Below, piece by piece: positions 63,894 through 64,000 of a stretch of 64,000 bases of DNA. The stretch is from contig CAUJLY010000005.1 of assembly GCA_963281155.1 (NCBI GenBank), positions 186,001 to 250,000 of the forward strand, written 5' to 3'. The translations under genes were made by a program, and so were the position numbers. How positions within the stretch are numbered: position 1 is the first letter of the stretch; each line of letters starts with the position of its first letter. The stretch is from Rhabditophanes sp. KR3021 (Eukaryota; Nematoda; Chromadorea; Rhabditida; Alloionematidae). Below the pieces are notes generated by a model. It saw only the letters and a program-made list of their open reading frames with translations. It made no database searches and was not told the origin of the DNA.

Positions 63894-64000
63894 TTAATAT
63901 CTCTTTCCTCCCCCAAAAGCAGCCTTTGGTCCTCTCTTTCCATAAACACCCCCCGTCTTTGGCGGCTCCTTATTCCTATTAGTAATAGGCAAATCCACAT
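63894..64000 (-). CDS. 3' end of a basic protein, runs off the right edge
   Basis: The minus strand is open from the window edge to a TAA at 63894-63896 and reads as a Lys/Gly/Pro-rich tail (ends RGPKAAFGGGKRY). The high GC of this stretch relative to the following spacer and the basic, low-complexity tail look like the end of a nucleolar or RNA-binding protein, but about 34 codons are not enough to name it. The frame is chosen because it is the only one open to the edge with this composition. Confidence 0.5.
   Translation of the reverse strand, partial: VDLPITNRNKEPPKTGGVYGKRGPKAAFGGGKRY

Overview
The window is a nuclear contig from a nematode. The evidence is the mix of families (EGF/ShK/nitrobindin secreted protein, nematode-type tandem cystathionine beta-synthase, ZP-domain cuticlin-like protein, ILC-17-type cytokine, TIMP pair, str/srd-like serpentine receptor, DPY-11-like thioredoxin), very short GT-AG introns of about 35-60 bp, AT-rich spacers and two operon-like same-strand gene pairs. 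It does not let me name a species. Housekeeping genes often have only 2-4 exons; the PIEZO gene has four.

Left part (1-13.4 kb): the 5' end of a carbohydrate sulfotransferase (minus, runs off the left edge), a nucleoredoxin/tryparedoxin-like protein, dihydrolipoyl dehydrogenase (its large second intron holds decayed antisense coding sequence), an intronless orphan type I membrane protein, a tandem CCCH zinc-finger RNA-binding protein, ribosomal protein L38, and a five-exon Cys-loop receptor. A complete antiparallel gene for a secreted EGF-ShK-nitrobindin protein sits inside the receptor's first intron.

Middle (13.4-33.4 kb): two gene deserts of about 4.5 kb flank an antistasin/Kunitz secreted protein and the PP2A B56 subunit. 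Then come a six-exon gene built by tandem duplication of a phase 1-1 exon, a DPY-11/TMX1-like thioredoxin followed 262 bp later by an HDAC11 homologue (operon-like), an IL-17-like cytokine, and a weakly supported stretch with small or decayed coding segments.

Right part (34-64 kb): an intronless UDP-glycosyltransferase, tandem-module cystathionine beta-synthase, an MRT4 homologue followed by a small membrane protein of mitochondrial type (operon-like), two tandem TIMP-like genes, a frameshifted serpentine receptor, eIF2B delta, an arylacetamide-deacetylase-like hydrolase with a GC-AG intron, PIEZO (8.2 kb), a multiply disrupted leucine-rich protein pseudogene, a ZP-domain protein, and the 3' end of a basic protein at the right edge.

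The exon joins were worked out by hand. For each intact gene the summed exon length is a multiple of three, and most joins restore a family motif. The main points to check are the nested gene in the receptor intron, the exon-amplified CDK/CK2-site protein, the IL-17-like cytokine, both CBS modules keeping the PLP lysine, and the orphan intronless membrane protein.
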